From NCBI GenBank assembly GCA_964459305.1, contig CAYWNA010000182.1, forward strand, positions 1-26,546: DNA of 26,546 bases. Reading direction: 5' to 3'. Origin of the DNA: CAYWNA01 sp964459305. GTDB taxonomy: Bacteria; Planctomycetota; Planctomycetia; Pirellulales; Pirellulaceae. Positions within the stretch are counted from its first letter, which is position 1, and each line of letters begins with the position of its first letter. The translations under genes and the position numbers were made by a program. The notes beneath the pieces were generated by a model. The model was given only the letters and a program-made list of their open reading frames with translations. It had not been told where the DNA came from and searched no databases. Below, in pieces: positions 16,357-25,500 of this stretch.

Positions 16357-18099
16357 TCAGGCGCCCCTTGCGGATCTGGCTTCCCTGGGGCCGAGGAATC
16401 CGTCGGTATCGCGATCAAGCCGCTGGAACTGGTCCGGAGTGCCCAGAAACTCGCGCTGACTGATCTCGCCGTCGCGGTTGGTATCCATCGCGGTGAACCA
16501 CTCAGGGTTAGGTCGTTCGGTCTCGGCCGGGGAGGACGCAATGACAAACATCTGGCTATCCCGCAGCGGAGTGCCGCGCACGAACCCAACGACCATGGCA
16601 TCAGGGATCTCATGCGACTCCACGCGGCCGTCCTCATTTCTGTCAAGCGATTTCAGCAGGTCCGGGGACTGGTGGAGCTCGCGGGCACCCAGCATTCCAT
16701 CTCCGTCGGTATCCAGGGCCGCGAAAAGCGGATCTTCATGACCGGCCACCCAGGTGCGGACCAGAGCTCGCAATGCGGGACGCTGCCGTTCCAGAAAGTT
16801 GGCGAGTTCGTATTCACCGACTTTGCCGTCGCTATTGAGGTCAATCTCGTCGGCTGTGGTGTTGTACAACATCGGATCCTCGTTGACGAAGAACTGGACC
16901 CGGAAGCGCGGCAGCGCAAGCAAGATGCGCTTGGGGCGCTCGCTAACGGTCGCGCCGATACTCTCCAGGTGTTCCGACAATGCCTGTAGTCGCAATCGAG
17001 TTGTCGGTGGTTCCCCTGCGTTGCGGATCTCGCCGAAACTAGCTTTCAAGACAAGATGCGGTGGAGGTTCGGTGAGCCCCTTTAGCTCCTTTACGCCGAT
17101 GGTCCCATCCTGGTCCGCATCCAACGCCTTGGCCACGTCCGCAGAAAAGGAGAAGTCCTTGGCTGTCAATGGTTCGCCATTGGCGTACAGTTCCGCGAGG
17201 GAATACCAGACGTAGTCCCAGTCGGTCTGTTCGTTGATCCGCACAGCCACTTCGGGTTGGTCCGGCCGTCGGCGGGACATGGGGCGGGACACTTGCCTGA
17301 CATCGGACTTGAAATCCGCCAGTGTCAGAATCTCGTCGTCGTCAGCGTCCAACCGCAGAAGCCGAGCCGCGACCTGTTCCATTTCCTGCTGCGTGATCGC
17401 GCCGTCGCGGTCGTCATCCAGCAATTGCATGACCACGGATTGTGAATGGTAACGAGCTTCGTTCGATGTCCGCAGCACGAACGATTGGGTCGATCCCGCG
17501 TTGCGCGTAAGGAATCGCAAGAACTCGCTGGAGCCCACGAGGCCATCTTGATCGCCATCGAACATGCGCATCGATGGAGCCGGGTTGTACCGAAACTGGC
17601 CGTATCGGAAGCGCTCGCTGTTCGCGAGTTCCTTCCACGTCGTTCGTCCGTCCTTATTGATGTCCGCCGTCGCCAGTTCATCGTCGACGAGTCGCTTTAG
17701 CGACGCGGCGTGCGATTCGCCTTCGATAGAAAGGATCAGATCAACGATCAACGGACCGCCGGGAATCAGCAAGAGGAACCGGTCGCGAGGCTCCGGCTCT
17801 TGCTCGGGTCCGGCATCAGCCGATTGGCTTCCACTTGTCGCATCATCGACATCCTGTTGGTCGGTTTGTTCGCCACCGGCAGCTTGAGCGTCGGCGTCCT
17901 TCGATTCTGCCAAATCTTGCTGTTGTGGGGCAACGGAAGTGGCCGAGTCGCGATCTGCATCCGCTGGTGTTTTCGCCTGCGACGCTTGATCGCGGTGGCT
18001 GTTTTCGACGCGGGCATTCGGACCGGAAGACGGCTGGCCATGGCAGCCGCACAAACAAGCGATCAACACGAACAACAAGACGCGATGTGGGCTCAACAT
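16357..18099 (-). CDS. Lipoprotein with ten EF-hand calcium-binding loops
   Basis: This 580-aa protein starts at an ATG 8 nt after GGAG. The N-terminus is a lipoprotein signal with lipobox LCGC (Cys19), so it should be membrane-anchored outside the cytoplasm. An Asp/Gln-rich low-complexity linker covers residues 30-105. Ten EF-hand type loops begin near residues 146, 181, 228, 251, 327, 420, 463, 486, 539 and 562. Most keep the DxDxDG pattern (for example DGDQDGLVGSSEF, DTDGDGMLGARE), while the one at 251 is weak (DADDDEILTL). Multi-EF-hand proteins are abundant in planctomycetes and probably bind calcium; the specific role is unknown. It is separated from the NagB-like gene by two palindromes, so it may not share a transcript with the genes below it. 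Confidence 0.88.
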   Translation of the reverse strand: MLSPHRVLLFVLIACLCGCHGQPSSGPNARVENSHRDQASQAKTPADADRDSATSVAPQQQDLAESKDADAQAAGGEQTDQQDVDDATSGSQSADAGPEQEPEPRDRFLLLIPGGPLIVDLILSIEGESHAASLKRLVDDELATADINKDGRTTWKELANSERFRYGQFRYNPAPSMRMFDGDQDGLVGSSEFLRFLTRNAGSTQSFVLRTSNEARYHSQSVVMQLLDDDRDGAITQQEMEQVAARLLRLDADDDEILTLADFKSDVRQVSRPMSRRRPDQPEVAVRINEQTDWDYVWYSLAELYANGEPLTAKDFSFSADVAKALDADQDGTIGVKELKGLTEPPPHLVLKASFGEIRNAGEPPTTRLRLQALSEHLESIGATVSERPKRILLALPRFRVQFFVNEDPMLYNTTADEIDLNSDGKVGEYELANFLERQRPALRALVRTWVAGHEDPLFAALDTDGDGMLGARELHQSPDLLKSLDRNEDGRVESHEIPDAMVVGFVRGTPLRDSQMFVIASSPAETERPNPEWFTAMDTNRDGEISQREFLGTPDQFQRLDRDTDGFLGPREARSARGA

Positions 18100-18393
18100 T
18101 TCCAGCTCTCCATGGAATCGAAGACCATCAACTCAAGAGTGCCATGATAGGACAAGAAGTGCAAGTACGTGACCACTGATTATAACGCCAGCGCGTAGTG
18201 CCGCGCACGCGCCAATTGTCAAGTAAGCGAACGACGGAATGGGATATGATTACCCAAATAACTCAAACTCCGCCAAGCGGCGGGCCCTACACGTCTGCGT
18301 GCACCGTCGACAGCCCATGTGGCCAGAGGATTCGGTTGGTGCTAAGATTTGCCCCGGGTATTTTTCGAACTTTCTCTAGTGGGAGTGGCCGTT
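18100..18393. other. Divergent intergenic region without a recognised gene
   Basis: These 294 bp separate the EF-hand lipoprotein (minus) from the cold-shock gene (plus) and must hold their promoters. I see no convincing -35/-10 pair, tRNA or large palindrome. A TAAGAT at about 18343 is a possible -10 for the cold-shock gene but has no matching -35. Confidence 0.4.
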
Positions 18394-18591
18394 ATGCCGC
18401 AAGGTACGATCAAGAAGTTGCTTGCAGACAAGGGATTTGGGTTCATCGAGGGCGAGCAAGGTGACGTCTTTTTTCATCGCACTGGGTTGGTCGACACGAC
18501 AATGGAGGCGCTTCAGGAAGGACAGCTAGTAGAGTACGAGGAAGGGCGCGGCCCGAAAGGACCTCGCGCCGAGAACGTCAAGCCAGTTTGA
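18394..18591 (+). CDS. Small cold-shock-domain protein
   Basis: This 65-aa protein is close to the usual length of the Csp family. The start is the ATG at 18394, 5 nt after GGGAGTGG; a longer TTG-initiated frame from 18349 adds 15 residues with no cold-shock similarity. RNP1 (KGFGFIEG, residues 13-20) and RNP2 (DVFFHR, 24-29) are intact, and the C-terminal VEYEEGRGPKGPRAENVKPV matches the last strands of the fold. The Trp-Phe pair common in the first strand (KWF) is replaced by KKLL. It should bind single-stranded RNA or DNA in the cytoplasm. It is followed 134 bp later by a small lipoprotein gene on the same strand. Confidence 0.92.
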   Translation: MPQGTIKKLLADKGFGFIEGEQGDVFFHRTGLVDTTMEALQEGQLVEYEEGRGPKGPRAENVKPV

Positions 18592-18725
18592 TAGACATCC
18601 AAATGACGTGAAACTGCGAGTTTTTGCGATCGTTGTCATCGGCGAAACCTTGTCCCGGCATATTTCCGCTCTCGGCTGGGTTAAGTCTTCCTGAATTGCC
18701 GGATGTCGGCCCGGAAGAGGCTGGG

Positions 18726-18929
18726 ATGTCTACATTCGTTCGCTTGGGTTTGGCCATTGTGGTTGCGTCGCTTGTCGGCTGCAAAGTCGAGATCGGCGGG
18801 AATATTGATCCCCTCGATCCAAACGTCGAGTACTTCGAACCAGATGAGTTGAAACTCCAGCGCAAAGAACACACGACGATTCTCGAAAACGGGGCCAAGC
18901 CCGAAAGTGCCGATGAGGAACGCCGCTAA
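18726..18929 (+). CDS. Small lipoprotein of unknown function
   Basis: This 67-aa protein starts at an ATG preceded by GGAAGAGG. Its signal STFVRLGLAIVVASLVGC ends in a lipobox (LVGC), so the mature protein would be a lipid-anchored peptide of about 48 residues rich in Asp, Glu and Lys (NIDPLDPNVEYFEPDELKL). A frame open to 18624 adds 34 residues that spoil the signal peptide. I recognise no family. The stop codon is followed within 3 nt by a dispersed repeat (18933-18965). Confidence 0.65.
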   Translation: MSTFVRLGLAIVVASLVGCKVEIGGNIDPLDPNVEYFEPDELKLQRKEHTTILENGAKPESADEERR

Positions 18930-18932
18930 CAG

Positions 18933-18965
18933 GGCACGGCCGCAGGGAGGAGTCACCTTCGGCGT
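18933..18965 (+). repeat. 33-nt dispersed repeat, family H copy 1
   Basis: The sequence starting GGCACGGCCGCAG and ending GAGTCACCTTCGGCGT matches the reverse complement of 26058-26090 at 31 of 33 positions. It starts directly behind the small lipoprotein stop codon. Confidence 0.75.
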
Positions 18966-19002
18966 TTGGCTGCGGGCGGTGGCGTTGGCAAGACTCTCCT
19001 TT

Positions 19003-19059
19003 GGCGCAGGAACGGGTCTGCAGGCGGCAAGGATTCGTTGACAAACCCATTCCTGCGCC
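19003..19059. terminator. Possible bidirectional terminator hairpin
   Basis: GGCGCAGGAACGGGT (19003-19017) pairs with ACCCATTCCTGCGCC (19045-19059) at 14 of 15 positions across a 27-nt loop. It lies between the convergent lipoprotein and oxidoreductase genes, a fitting place for a terminator, but lacks a T-run. Confidence 0.4.
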
Positions 19060-19100
19060 CCTCTCCGTTGTTCAACTACATCCTGCTTCATTTGCCCGCT

Positions 19101-20192
19101 CTAGTCGACAGGCATTCCGCTGGCTCGAAGTACCATCTCTTGTACGGCCAGATCGTGCGACGATGGATAGGGCGATTGGATCTCGCCGCGGACGACCTGC
19201 GCTAGCTCGGCCAACTGGTCGTCGTACCGCCCGGGCATGGCGGGAAGCTCGACCTCTTGATAGCCGCGCCGGTGCCCCTGTTGAGCCCGGTCGAGTGCCA
19301 AGAGCATCTTCGGTGGCTCCAACGGACGGATGTCCACGGTCCCCCGATCGCCGCAAACGACAAACTGCCGACGCCGGCCGCCTTCTACCTCGACGACCGC
19401 ACTGCGGATGGTGCAGGTGGCTTTGGGATATTCGAAAACGGCCAGCATGTTGTCGGCCAATTGGTCGCGTTCGGGTCGAGTGCCGCGGATAAAGGGCGTC
19501 ACGTCTTCTGGTCTGCCGAGCGTCGCTACCATGGCGTCGATCAGATGGCAGCCCAGCTCGAACATGGTTCCGCCGGGCTGACGGGCGAGCAGGTCTCGCC
19601 GGTCGTTGGATATGTACTTGCTGATCACTCCATGAAGCTCGAAGACGGTCCCCAGCCAGCCTTCGCGAACCGCGCGAAAGCAAAACTGGAATGCTGGATT
19701 ATTGCGGAACATGTAGCCCATCTGCACGCAGAGGCTTTGACGGTCGGCCGCTTCGAGAACCGCCTTGAATGCCGGCAGCGAATCGCCGGCCGGTTTGTCC
19801 AGATGGATGTGCATCCCGGCCGCAACACACCGGGCGGCCGCAGGCACCAGTTCCGAAACCGCCGTCTCCACGGCCACCATGCGCAGTCCCGGCGTGGCCA
19901 GCAACTGGTCTTCGGTCATCCACGTCAAGTCGCGGTAGATTCCACTGTTTTCCATCTGCTTTCGGCGGTCCGTATCCGGCTCCACAACTCCAACGACTTC
20001 GAAGTCGTCGGTCAATTTCCTCATCGTCGACATCTTTCCGCCGGCGTGAGCATGCGCCGTGCCAATCTGACCGACTCTGATCCGTCGACCTGATTCGGCT
20101 GCCCGAGACGCCCCAACGTGAACCGCGGCCGCTAGTCCCGCAGTCAAACGGCCAGTGTTCTTGAGAAACTCCCTCCGCTCGATCCTCGCCAT
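19101..20192 (-). CDS. Tat-exported Gfo/Idh/MocA family oxidoreductase
   Basis: This protein has 363 aa from the ATG at 20192, which has GGGAGA 7 nt upstream; an upstream in-frame start (20222) would add 10 residues. The N-terminus is a twin-arginine signal (ERREFLKNTG then a hydrophobic stretch ending in ASRA), typical of planctomycete members exported by Tat with bound cofactor. The nucleotide-binding start is RVGQIGTAHAHA (about residues 39-50), an HAH-containing variant of GxGxxG. The usual EKP motif is DKP at 132-134 (HLDKPAGDS). The family oxidises or reduces sugars and their derivatives using NAD(P), and some members cleave glycosides. It is transcribed divergently from the FAD oxidoreductase, which suggests a shared substrate. 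Confidence 0.88.
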   Translation of the reverse strand: MARIERREFLKNTGRLTAGLAAAVHVGASRAAESGRRIRVGQIGTAHAHAGGKMSTMRKLTDDFEVVGVVEPDTDRRKQMENSGIYRDLTWMTEDQLLATPGLRMVAVETAVSELVPAAARCVAAGMHIHLDKPAGDSLPAFKAVLEAADRQSLCVQMGYMFRNNPAFQFCFRAVREGWLGTVFELHGVISKYISNDRRDLLARQPGGTMFELGCHLIDAMVATLGRPEDVTPFIRGTRPERDQLADNMLAVFEYPKATCTIRSAVVEVEGGRRRQFVVCGDRGTVDIRPLEPPKMLLALDRAQQGHRRGYQEVELPAMPGRYDDQLAELAQVVRGEIQSPYPSSHDLAVQEMVLRASGMPVD

Positions 20193-20351
20193 CGCTGGGT
20201 CTCCCTTCGTGTGGTAGGACAATCAAATGGGTACCGATGATTGTAACCAGCCCTCGACAGAAAAGGGACCGCCTCTCCGTGGGTTGCGGGCGGAGTGCCT
20301 GTGGGCAACAATCCACGCAGGAATTCTATCCGTTTCAATGAGAGGCCGATT

Positions 20352-22268
20352 ATGAAAGCGAGACTACTAGCCGTTGTCGGCATTCTGGCAATCATCACGT
20401 GCATTTGGGCGGGTCCGGCATGCGCGGCTCACAACGTGCTCGTCGAGGCCGAAAGCTTTGCCGAGCGGGGTGGATGGGTGATCGACACGCAATCCATCGA
20501 CCAGATGGGTTCGCCGTATCTGCTTGCCCATGGGTTAGGCGTTCCGGTCGCCGACGCAACAACAACGGTCGACGTGCCCGCCTCAGCTCAATATCGCGTC
20601 TGGGTGCGTACTCGCGACTGGGCAGCGCCGTGGAACGTTCCCGGCTCGCCGGGCAAGTTCCAGTTGATCGTCGACGGCAAGCCACTGGAGACTACGTTTG
20701 GCACCGAGGGTGCCGCTTGGCACTGGCAGGACGGCGGAACGATTGACATCGCGCAGAAGAAGCTGCAACTCGCGCTACACGACCTGACCGGCTTCGAAGG
20801 CCGCTGTGACGCGATTTTCCTGACAACCGATACCGAGATGGACCCGCCCAGCGAGGATACCGAGATGGTTTCGTGGCGTCGCGGGCTTCTGCGGTTGCCG
20901 GAGGTGCCATCCGACGCGGGGCAGTTCGATTTAGTCGTCGTCGGCGGTGGCATGGCTGGCTGTTGCACGGCGGTGTCGGCAGCAAGGCTGAACGTGAAAG
21001 TCGCGCTGATCCAAAACCGGCCTTTGTTGGGCGGCAATAACAGCTCCGAGGTGCGCGTCGGCCTGTCTGGCAAGATCCACCAAGAGCCGTATTCACGGTT
21101 GGGCGATCTGATCGACGAGATCGGTCCCATCGGGTATTGGAACAACCGCGAAGCGCAGGCCGATCCCGATACACCGCGCAGTCGCCGCATCCTCGAAGCG
21201 ATCAAGAACGATCCCCGCAAGACAACCCACAACGCCGGTCCTGCCTCGAACTACGAAGACGACAAGAAATTCTACGTCGTATCCGCGGAACCAAACATTC
21301 GCCTTTTCCTCAACACGCACGCCCTCCGGGTCGAAAAGGACAGAACGCGGATCAAGGCCGTCATCGCTCTCAGCACGACCGACGGTCGCGAACTGCGTTT
21401 CCCCGCACGGTGGTTTGTCGACTGTACGGGCGATGGCAATCTGGGTTTCGTGGCTGGAGCCGATTTCCGCATGGGCCGGGAAAGCCGGGCCGAAACGGAC
21501 GAGTCCCATGCACCGGAGGAGGCCGACCAATTGGTGATGGGCACGTCGGTTCAATGGCACACCGAGGTGGGGGATCGCGGCTGCGCCTTCCCTGAGTGTC
21601 CTTGGGCCGTGCAGTTCAACGCGCAAACTTGTCAATCCGTCACCCGCGGCGATTGGGACTGGGAGACCGGTATGAACAGAAATCAGATCACGGAGATCGA
21701 ACGAATCCGCGACTATGCACTCCGCGTCGTCTATGGCAATTGGTCGTACCTGAAGAACGACAGCCCGAAAAAGGAAAAATTCGCCAATCGACGGCTCGCA
21801 TGGGTTGCCTACATCGGCGGCAAGCGAGAATCGCGGCGATTGTTGGGCGACGTGATCCTGCAGGAGCAGGACATCTTGCAGCAGAAGCCCTATCCCGATG
21901 CCTGCGTCACGACGACCTGGGGCATCGACCTCCACTATCCTCGCCCCGAAAACACCGAGCACTTCCCCGGCGAAGAGTTCCGCTCGATCGCGCGGACCAC
22001 CAAAATCAAGCCGTATCCGATACCGTTTCGTTGCCTCTACAGTCGCAACATCCCGAATCTGATGATGGCAGGTCGCGATATCAGCGTCACCCACGTTGCG
22101 TTAGGCACCATCCGAGTGCAACGAACGACCGGTATGATGGGCGAAGTCGTAGGCATGGCCGCTTCGCTGTGCAAGAAACACAACGCCGATCCCCGCGGCG
22201 TGTATCAAGGGCATCTTGATGAGTTGAGACAGTTGATGCGCCGCGGTGTTGGCAAGCAAGCACCATGA
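20352..22268 (+). CDS. Exported FAD-dependent oxidoreductase with N-terminal beta-domain
   Basis: This protein has 638 aa from the ATG at 20352, preceded by GAGAGG; the frame from 20295 would add 19 residues in front of the signal peptide (RLLAVVGILAIITCIWAGPACA). Residues about 25-170 look like a carbohydrate-binding beta-sandwich (LVEAESFAERGGWVID, then VDVPASAQYRVWVRTRDW). The Rossmann FAD site is FDLVVVGGGMAGCC (192-205), followed by LLGGNNSSEVRV, which fits the FAD_oxidored family. The C-terminal MMAGRDISVTHVALGTIRV is the second cofactor-binding part. It is probably periplasmic and oxidises a sugar or related alcohol; the acceptor is unknown. It ends in front of two large palindromes. 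Confidence 0.87.
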   Translation: MKARLLAVVGILAIITCIWAGPACAAHNVLVEAESFAERGGWVIDTQSIDQMGSPYLLAHGLGVPVADATTTVDVPASAQYRVWVRTRDWAAPWNVPGSPGKFQLIVDGKPLETTFGTEGAAWHWQDGGTIDIAQKKLQLALHDLTGFEGRCDAIFLTTDTEMDPPSEDTEMVSWRRGLLRLPEVPSDAGQFDLVVVGGGMAGCCTAVSAARLNVKVALIQNRPLLGGNNSSEVRVGLSGKIHQEPYSRLGDLIDEIGPIGYWNNREAQADPDTPRSRRILEAIKNDPRKTTHNAGPASNYEDDKKFYVVSAEPNIRLFLNTHALRVEKDRTRIKAVIALSTTDGRELRFPARWFVDCTGDGNLGFVAGADFRMGRESRAETDESHAPEEADQLVMGTSVQWHTEVGDRGCAFPECPWAVQFNAQTCQSVTRGDWDWETGMNRNQITEIERIRDYALRVVYGNWSYLKNDSPKKEKFANRRLAWVAYIGGKRESRRLLGDVILQEQDILQQKPYPDACVTTTWGIDLHYPRPENTEHFPGEEFRSIARTTKIKPYPIPFRCLYSRNIPNLMMAGRDISVTHVALGTIRVQRTTGMMGEVVGMAASLCKKHNADPRGVYQGHLDELRQLMRRGVGKQAP

Positions 22269-22340
22269 GCGCTCGGCTGGCCGCACGGATCGGCGCACTT
22301 TTCGTTCACGCCGCGACCGGTCAGAATTGGCACATTCTCT

Positions 22341-22420
22341 CGTTTAACCGCAAGCCGGAGGCGTGCGCGTAATCCGCTGGCCAGGCACAATCGCGCACGC
22401 CTCCGGCTTGCGGTTAAACG
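22341..22420. repeat. Perfect palindrome, family B copy 2
   Basis: The 29-nt arms 22341-22369 (CGTTTAACCGCAAGCCGGAG onward) and 22392-22420 are perfect reverse complements around a 22-nt loop. The arm is the same as at 16254-16281, but the loop differs. It lies between the convergent FAD oxidoreductase and TIM-barrel genes. Confidence 0.88.
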
Positions 22421-22448
22421 AGCCATCCCGGACCAGGAGCAGTATAAT

Positions 22449-22514
22449 CGTGACCCGCCAGGGGAGCGCGCGGATGCTCACCGTCGCTCGGACGCGCTCC
22501 CCTGGCGGGTCGCG
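22449..22514. repeat. Palindrome with 22-nt arms, family C
   Basis: The arms 22449-22470 (CGTGACCCGCCAGGGGAGCG onward) and 22493-22514 match at 21 of 22 positions around a 22-nt loop. It stands 28 nt from the family B copy and has the same loop length but unrelated arms. It precedes the stop of the TIM-barrel gene by 10 nt. Confidence 0.82.
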
Positions 22515-22524
22515 GTAAAACAAG

Positions 22525-25500
22525 TCATTCTCGCCCCGGAGCGGCATATTGGCCGAGGAGCCAGCGGCAATTGATCACTTTCTCTACCAGGTCCAGGGGT
22601 AGGTAGAAGTACTGGCTGGCGGCTTCGTAGCCGACGCATGAGTTCAGCCGTGCCAGGGTGTACATTTCGCGGGCAACGGCCATCTCGTCCAGGAGCACGT
22701 TGCGGATGTCTTCCAAGTGCTCCGCGCGCGTGGCCGTGGGAAGAGGCTTCGTTGTGTCCGCCAACGCGTCCCGGAGTTGCACGAAGCGGATCTGGTTGGC
22801 CACGCTCTTGAAGTACAGCCGTGCCGCACGGGCGAAGACCAATTCCGCCTCGGCATCAGGTCGCCGCTCGGCTGGCGCGTTCTGCACCGCGAGTTTCAAC
22901 TCCGCCAATCCATCTTCCCACCCGCCGGCCACCTTCTCGAATTGTTCAGCGAAGATCTCTGGCGGATAGGGGCCGCGCCAACTTGTCAAATCGTCGTACG
23001 GAAAGCCGACCATCGTCGCCTGCCAGTTTGTCTTGCTCGAACAGAGCAGATTCGCGGGCCCCAGTTGCACCGGGGCCAAATAGAGTACGCGGATGTGATA
23101 TGGATACTCGGCGAATGCCTTGCTGAACGCAGTCCATGCCTTCCTCGCATGCAGCGCGCCTTCTGGGCCAAAGCAATCGCGGGCTACCTCATTCAGCGCG
23201 TCGTCGATCGAAGGTGTTGGTTTGCGGCTGAAACAATCGGCGATTCTGAGATTCGGCGACGGGTAGCCGCCCAAACTCCAAGAGAGCATCATGCCGTCCG
23301 TACGGATCTGTGCGAGGTTGTGACAGTGCTCGGCAACCAAATCCAGCACAGGCAGGTACGGCAGGGACGAAAGCTCCCAGGAGGTGTTCAGTTGGACTTT
23401 GGCAACGGTCTTCAGCCCCGCTTCCCTGGCCAAGGCCCAGTGGCGTGTGGCGCGCGGACCTGGGCCGACTGCCGAGACGGAGTACTCGCCGACGGTCGTT
23501 TGGATGCCGCCGCGCTGGATTGGCAGTGACCATTCGCTCACGGACATCAGCCAGACGGACTTTGGCAGGCGGGGGATGATCTCTTCGGCCTTGCGATTAC
23601 CGAACCAGCCCCAATCCCAGGCGATCACTTTGGCGTCAGGGTTCCCCCGATGGACACCATCGGCAATTGTGGCGTTCACTTCGGCGATGATTTCCGCGCC
23701 GCTGCGCACCGCACAGCGAGGGCACTGCCCGTGCCGCCCGCCCCAGGCACAGTTCGTCTGGTTTTCAGATGCCGTGATGGTAAATACCCCCGCCAGATCG
23801 GGAACATGGCCGAACAGGTGAGCCAGCGCATCGCCCATCCACTGCCGCACGTCCGGATGCGAGGTGCACAGACAAACGCCGTCGCTGCCTCGGACTCCGG
23901 CCATGTCCACGCGATCGTGGAAGAACGCGGGCGGCATGGATCGTGGCTCGTTAATGTACAGGTACACCCCGATTCCGTAGCGACGTGCGCGTTCGACCAG
24001 CGAGCGCAGGTTCGCTTGTCGCGTCTCCCAGCCCTGGCCGAACTCGGGGAACGATTCGCCGCCGGGCGCCAATTGCCGCAGGACGCCGTAGAGCCAAACA
24101 CCGTCTACGCCCGCTTCGGCTAGGCGTTGAAGCAGTCCTTCGGGATACATGTCCACGTTCGAATCCAAAAGCGGATCGCCGTAGATCTTCAGGTACGAGC
24201 ACACAAACCGCGGACCGCTCTGAGATCGATTTCGCAACGCGACCGTTGGACGCGATGGCCGCGGGCCGCTCAAACGGCGGACGAACTCGAACCGGGGCTC
24301 GCCCGGCTGGCCAATCTCCTCGCTGAACTGCTCTTCGACAACGCGTTTCATCTCGGCGGCCCGCTGGCGTGCCGCCGCGTCTGGTGACTCGTAACGCAAC
24401 GGCTCGCAGGCAGGCTTGAATCGTCCCAGAATCACCCAGTTCGCGTGCTCTTCAACGCGGAGGAATCTGGCCAGCTTTTCGGGGATGGTGGACAACAGCG
24501 TCGCGATTTGCTCGCTCGGTGCAACGTGCCAGTTGCGACGGCACAGGGTCATCCAGAAATAGCCGCGCGTCTTCTGCTCCGCGGGGATGGGAATGGCCGG
24601 CGGCAGCCCCATCGACTCGGCCAATGCAGTGATGTTGTCGACCGATGTGCCGAGCGCTTCCGCGATCTTCTCTGGCTCGACGGCGTACCAGTTTCGCCAG
24701 ACGAACGCATGTAGCCGATCCGGGAAATGAGCTAGCATCGCCGTCGGCGGTGTGGCGCCAAGCGGCAATGTGGCCGAAGTGTCATGGGCGGTAGCCTTAG
24801 CATGGTGGTCCTGTTCGACAGCGGATCGAACCGTCCGCTCGTCGGCCAGATTGTCTTTGCCCACCACTTGGCGGATCTGCTCCACCGTTGCTGCTTCGTT
24901 CCAGATCTGCACATCATCCATTGCGCCGGTCAAATGCAGCAGATGCGAAGGCCGGCCGTAGTTCAGCCTGCCCAGGAACACTTGGCGGCGACGCGCTCTT
25001 GGGACACGTTTTGGAACAAGAATCGGCAGCCCACGCAATTCGCCTCGCGCGGCCGAGCCGATCAGGCGACCGTCGCGGTACATGCTCAGTGTGCCCTTTC
25101 CAACCACAATCGCCACGTGGTGCCAGTCGCTCGGCGCCCAGGCCAGCGGCGCTGAGGTAATCATGTCGAATGTCCCGGCGGTCGAGGACCCGAATCCGTC
25201 GTTCCAGCCGTAGAGAATTCTGCCCTGGTGAACCTGAATCTGAATTCGCGGAAACAGGGAGCCAAACGACCAACTGAAGAAGCATTGCTCGGCGCGTTGC
25301 CCATCGCACCGCAGCCAAAGCGAAAGTGTGAAGTCCTCCAATTCATACAACGCATCGCGATGTTGGCTGAGATCCACAAAAGCGCCGTTGCGGAAATCCA
25401 AGGCTGTGCCGACCTTGCCGTCGACGGACAGCCCCTGTGTGTGAAGATCCTGGTTTTCACCCTTCAGGACACCGTTGTAGCCGTGCGGCGACGAGTCGAC

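Noticed and set aside
18611..18626. AAACT-GCG-AGTTT followed by T residues as a terminator for the cold-shock gene
   Set aside because: The stem is only 5 bp and AT-rich, too weak to claim.
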